Origin: Candidatus Melainabacteria bacterium
GTDB lineage: Bacteria; Cyanobacteriota; Vampirovibrionia; Vampirovibrionales; JAJTHC01
DNA: 6,983 bases
Assembly (NCBI GenBank): GCA_026389055.1
Contig: JAPLIO010000155.1
Location: 1 to 6,983, forward strand
Direction of reading: 5' to 3'
Translations under genes and position numbers: made by a program
The notes under the pieces: generated by a model
Seen by the model: the letters and a program-made list of their open reading frames with translations, nothing else
Databases searched by the model: none
Told to the model about the DNA's origin: nothing
Shown here: positions 4,096 to 6,983 of the stretch, piece by piece
Layout: each line of letters begins with the position of its first letter
Numbering within the stretch: the stretch's first letter is position 1

Positions 4096-5982
4096 CTAAA
4101 ACGTACTGGTTACGGTAGCACTACTGGTAGGCAAGGGTAATTCCACCTGCTTTTTGGCAAACGCTACTTGAGCCTGCAACGCCTGTTGTTCGCTAACAGG
4201 CTTTTTCCCTACCAAGGCAATAAACTGCCGAAACGCCTGTTTCGATTTTGGCAACTGCCCCACTTTGCGATACAACACCCCCAAGGCATAGTGGTTTTCC
4301 GCCATGGTAGGGGCATAATTGGCACTCTGCTCATAGGCTATTTGGGCTTCAGGCAAGCGTTTCAAGCCTTCTAAACTCAACCCTTTATAGTAAAAAGCCA
4401 ACGCATTAGCAGGGTCTAACCCAACCACGTCTTCCGCCAATTTTAAAGCTTTTAAATAATCTTTCGCCAAAAAGGCTTCATAGGTATTATTGAGCAACGG
4501 CGGTACCTGCACGGCAATTTTTGCTTTGCTTGAAAGCGTATTGGCAACCCGTAAGGCTTCAGTCGCACCCGCTTCATCATTCAAAGCCGTAAGAGCTTGA
4601 GCTTTCGCCTTCCACATTTCTGTAGAATTACTAGCCAAAACCTGCCACTGGTTGATAGATTCCAACGCCCATTGTGGCTGGTTCAACTTTAACAATTCCA
4701 AGCTAGCCGTGCGTTGAATATCTACCAAGTTAGGCAACGCCGTAGCCAGCCAATGAAACGCTTGAACCTGATTGTTCTGCTTGGCTTGATCTCTGATGGT
4801 AGCGACTAATAAATCCACGCTACCGCCTTTCAATTTACCGTTAGCAATGCCTGTTTTCCAGCGTTCCAAGGCGGGTTCTGGGTTGCCCTTCAAGAAGCCC
4901 ACTTTCAACAAATAAGCCAAGGCTTTGGGGTGAAACGCATCGACCCCCAGCACTTGGTTAAAAACGGTTTCGGCTTCGGTTAAATCGCCCTGTTGTAACA
5001 ACAAAGACCCCACATTCAACCGCAACGGTAACCGAACATCCATGCCTAAAGAACGTTCTGGTTCCGCCGCCAATTGTTCTGCTTGATAGTACAAATTGAG
5101 TGCTTCGGTTAAATTGCCCTTTTTTTGAAAAATAGCCCCTAGATTCGCTAGTGCCAACACGTTTTGCCCGTCATTATCTAGCACTTTTCGCCAATAGGTT
5201 TCCAAATAATTTAACGCCACAGTATTGGTCGGGTCAACATCCGTTACCCTATTTAATAAGCCCAACGCCCCTTGAGAATCGCCCGCTTTGTAAAGGGCAT
5301 TAGCTAGCCGAAGCGATAAATCCGCCCGACGCTCTTCAGGCGGTTGTTCTAAGGCTATTTTGTAGTATTTAACGGCTTGTGTTGGCATATTCAGCAAGTT
5401 ATAACTATCGCCCAACGCTTCAGCGGCTTCAGAATTTTTGGGGGCTTGCAATAAGGCTTGCTTAAATTCGGGCAAAGCGGCTTTAAATTCGCCTGCTTCC
5501 CTTAGTAACCGCCCCTGCTGTAAATGCTGAATAACCGAGTTATCGTTCCACGCTTGGTAAAATAACTCCTGAAAGCGTTGCTGGGCTTTGGCTACGTTAC
5601 TTTTAACCGTAGGCGTTTGCACAGTACCTTCTTGCCAAGCATCTCGCAACCAATACAAGGCTAGCCTGTAATCATTCAAAGCAGCAGTCGTATCATTGGC
5701 TTGTTCGGCAAAGTAAGCCCCTCGTTTCATGTAAAACGCACCCAAGTTGTTTTGGCAAGCAGGCTTGTATTGTTCTTCTGCTACGCTCAAGGCTTGTTCC
5801 ATCACATCAATGGCATCAGAAAGTTTGCCCGCTTTATAATATTGCTGAGCTTGGTCTACCAGCCTGCCGTATACTTCCAAGTTCGCCCCTTCATCAGCTG
5901 AAAAAGCAGGTAAGGAGGTTAAACCGCTTAGTAGGAATATCAAGCTTGCAAGTAGTATCCCGTTGGTGATTACTTTTTTCAT
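4096..5982 (-). CDS. Secreted/periplasmic TPR-repeat protein, 628 residues
   Basis: Starts MKKVITNGILLASLIFLLSG: two lysines, a hydrophobic core, and a likely signal peptidase I site after AFS (26-28), so Sec export to the periplasm or beyond is expected. No lipobox cysteine. Most of the rest is tetratricopeptide repeats, seen as small/large residue patterns with A at the helix crossing. Examples are about 36-69 (YYKAGKLSDAIDVMEQAL), 152-182, 186-217, 221-252, 276-307, 320-353, 496-525, 528-559 and 562-592. The middle (about 360-490) is more degenerate. The C-terminus is a short low-complexity tail (PTSSATVTSTF). TPR proteins bind partner proteins or peptides and no enzyme domain is visible, so the exact role is unknown. 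The ATG at 5982 was chosen over an in-frame TTG at 6015 because the signal peptide starts there and AGGA and GGGAG lie just upstream. Confidence 0.93.
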   Translation of the reverse strand: MKKVITNGILLASLIFLLSGLTSLPAFSADEGANLEVYGRLVDQAQQYYKAGKLSDAIDVMEQALSVAEEQYKPACQNNLGAFYMKRGAYFAEQANDTTAALNDYRLALYWLRDAWQEGTVQTPTVKSNVAKAQQRFQELFYQAWNDNSVIQHLQQGRLLREAGEFKAALPEFKQALLQAPKNSEAAEALGDSYNLLNMPTQAVKYYKIALEQPPEERRADLSLRLANALYKAGDSQGALGLLNRVTDVDPTNTVALNYLETYWRKVLDNDGQNVLALANLGAIFQKKGNLTEALNLYYQAEQLAAEPERSLGMDVRLPLRLNVGSLLLQQGDLTEAETVFNQVLGVDAFHPKALAYLLKVGFLKGNPEPALERWKTGIANGKLKGGSVDLLVATIRDQAKQNNQVQAFHWLATALPNLVDIQRTASLELLKLNQPQWALESINQWQVLASNSTEMWKAKAQALTALNDEAGATEALRVANTLSSKAKIAVQVPPLLNNTYEAFLAKDYLKALKLAEDVVGLDPANALAFYYKGLSLEGLKRLPEAQIAYEQSANYAPTMAENHYALGVLYRKVGQLPKSKQAFRQFIALVGKKPVSEQQALQAQVAFAKKQVELPLPTSSATVTSTF

Positions 5983-6087
5983 AGTCCTATTTTCTCCCGA
6001 TTTTAGATAGTTCAATTTTGATGTATAGTATTATTCTATCAGTTTTGCTAATTTTTGCATCCACCGCATCGGAAAAAATCCTCTATT
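5983..6087. promoter_or_regulatory. Divergent promoter region between the TPR gene and panC
   Basis: 105 AT-rich bp must hold promoters for both genes. Around 6022-6040 there are several -10-like hexamers (for example TATAGT and TTCTAT on the plus strand, TACTAT on the minus strand), but no pair with well-spaced -35 boxes stands out. On the minus strand CGGGAGAAAATAGGACT directly before 5982 serves as the ribosome site of the TPR gene. For panC only GGAAAAAA (6071-6078) is available, which is weak. Confidence 0.4.
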
Positions 6088-6983
6088 ATGCTACCTATTT
6101 TAACGTCTCCTGCAGATATTCAAGCCTTCAAGCAGGCGACCCCCCATCAATCCATTGCCTTGGTGCCTACCATGGGGAATTTGCACGAAGGGCATCGGTC
6201 GTTAATTCGGCTAGCGAAACAGCACGCCGATGTAGTGATTGTTAGCATTTTTGTGAACCCCACGCAGTTCGCACCAACAGAAGATTTTAGCCAATACCCC
6301 CGCACTTGGGAAGCAGATTTGCAGGCGTGCCAAGCCGAAGGGGCTTCTGCCGTGTTAGCACCCAATGCAGCGTTACTGTACCCCATGGGCACCGAGTTGG
6401 AAACCCGCTTTAGTGTGAAGCCTCCTGCTAGTTTGACACATCAGCTTTGTGGGTTAAGCAGACCTTCCCATTTTGAAGGGGTTGCCACAGTCGTGCTGAA
6501 ATTGTTCAACTGGGTGCAACCAAACGTCGCCATATTCGGCGAAAAAGACGCTCAACAATTAGCGATTCTTCGGTGGATGGTGAAAGATTTAGGCTTACCC
6601 CTCCAGCTAATAGGGCACCCCATCGTTCGGCAAGCGGATGGGTTGGCGTTGAGTTCCCGCAATCAATACCTCATCACCCTTGAAGAAAAAACAGTGGCAT
6701 TAGGGCTTTCCAAGCTATTGTTAGCAGTTCAACACACCGTACACCAAGCCTTTTCAATCAATCCTCAAGCGAACTTACCTGTTGAAGCAACCTTTCAACA
6801 AGCGTGGGAAGCAATCGCTTTGCACTTACCGCCATCCCCAACCCTTACTTGGGAGTATTGGCAAGCCGTTCACCGTGAAACCTTCCAGCCACAACCCCAG
6901 TTTTCCCCCGAAAGCTTATTGTTAGTAGCAGGCAAAATTGGCAATAGTGTCAGGCTGATTGATAATTTAGTGCTTTACCCATA
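6088..6983 (+). CDS. panC: Pantothenate synthetase (pantoate--beta-alanine ligase), cut by the window edge near its 3' end
   Basis: Cytosolic enzyme that joins pantoate and beta-alanine, via a pantoyl-adenylate, to make pantothenate (vitamin B5, the precursor of coenzyme A). 298 codons are visible. Signature motifs: PTMGNLHEGH with the HxGH nucleotide-binding histidines (27-36, H33 and H36); SIFVNPTQF (53-61); LSRPSHFEGVATVVLKLFN (123-141); FGEKDAQQL (150-158); DGLALSSRN (184-192, the KMSKS-like loop); and the C-terminal RLIDN. The usual RPGHF reads RPSHF (G to S at 127), a mild change. The family is about 280-285 residues, so the protein is essentially complete. The last two bases, TA, may begin a TAA/TAG stop. 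An in-frame stop at 6049-6051 upstream and the normal N-terminus (MLPILTSPADIQAF) support the ATG at 6088. Cyanobacterial enzymes are often fused to cytidylate kinase; whether this one is cannot be seen here. No panB or panD is in view. Confidence 0.96.
   Translation, partial: MLPILTSPADIQAFKQATPHQSIALVPTMGNLHEGHRSLIRLAKQHADVVIVSIFVNPTQFAPTEDFSQYPRTWEADLQACQAEGASAVLAPNAALLYPMGTELETRFSVKPPASLTHQLCGLSRPSHFEGVATVVLKLFNWVQPNVAIFGEKDAQQLAILRWMVKDLGLPLQLIGHPIVRQADGLALSSRNQYLITLEEKTVALGLSKLLLAVQHTVHQAFSINPQANLPVEATFQQAWEAIALHLPPSPTLTWEYWQAVHRETFQPQPQFSPESLLLVAGKIGNSVRLIDNLVLYP

Noticed and set aside
3893..4099. Plus-strand 68-codon frame
   Set aside because: It consists of MITE and palindrome sequence running into the end of the TPR gene, with no coding features.
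5983..6015. Alternative TTG start extending the TPR protein by 11 residues
   Set aside because: It would put NYLKSGENRT before a textbook signal peptide start MKK, and the ATG at 5982 has its own ribosome site.
6018..6245. Plus-strand frame overlapping the start of panC in another frame
   Set aside because: It overlaps the HxGH region of panC out of frame. The protein has no recognisable domain, and panC is unambiguous.
6147..6392. Minus-strand frame antisense to panC
   Set aside because: It lies wholly opposite conserved panC motifs and looks like an antisense shadow.

Overview
The window carries three clearly identifiable protein genes and one probable small gene. The intergenic DNA is densely packed with palindromic repeats. 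From left to right: clpB (minus strand, stop at 220, start at 2979); a 78-residue probable membrane protein (minus, 3574 to 3338); a secreted or periplasmic TPR-repeat protein (minus, 5982 to 4096); and panC (plus, from 6088), which runs off the right edge at or within a codon of its end. The genes share no pathway. The minus-strand genes look like separate transcription units, because a hairpin terminator (3696-3727) followed by an extended -10 promoter (3657-3665) lies between the TPR gene and the 78-residue gene. The TPR gene and panC are divergent and share a 105-bp promoter region.

The organism is a bacterium with ordinary housekeeping genes and a moderate-GC genome. The Sec signal peptide on a soluble TPR protein and the GTAGGGGCG-type palindromes would suit a cyanobacterium or a non-photosynthetic relative (Melainabacteria/Vampirovibrio type). 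This is a weak inference from repeat style, not from a marker gene.

The most unusual feature is inside clpB. Residues 733-795, between sensor 1 and the arginine finger of the second ATPase domain, are absent from ordinary ClpB. They are encoded by exactly 189 bp (595-783), a multiple of three. Removing them leaves 856 residues, the usual ClpB length. This DNA folds into a branched structure with a 17-bp main stem. Its imperfect pairs are all G-U wobbles when read on the clpB mRNA strand and would be mismatches on the other strand. It therefore looks like a structured-RNA-type mobile insertion that has stayed in frame inside an essential domain of a chaperone.

The intergenic regions (1-219, 2980-3337, 3575-4095) hold at least three repeat types. 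The first is a 126-bp MITE-like element bounded by TA (87-212, and again at 3751-3950 with an internal 74-bp tandem duplication). The second is a 68-bp cloverleaf palindrome core that appears in the MITE and, in a different wrapper, at 3116-3183, with a compensatory base-pair change between copies. The third is a family of GCTATTTAA...GGTAT arms (six copies) that accompanies a GTCAT...GATGAC inverted repeat.
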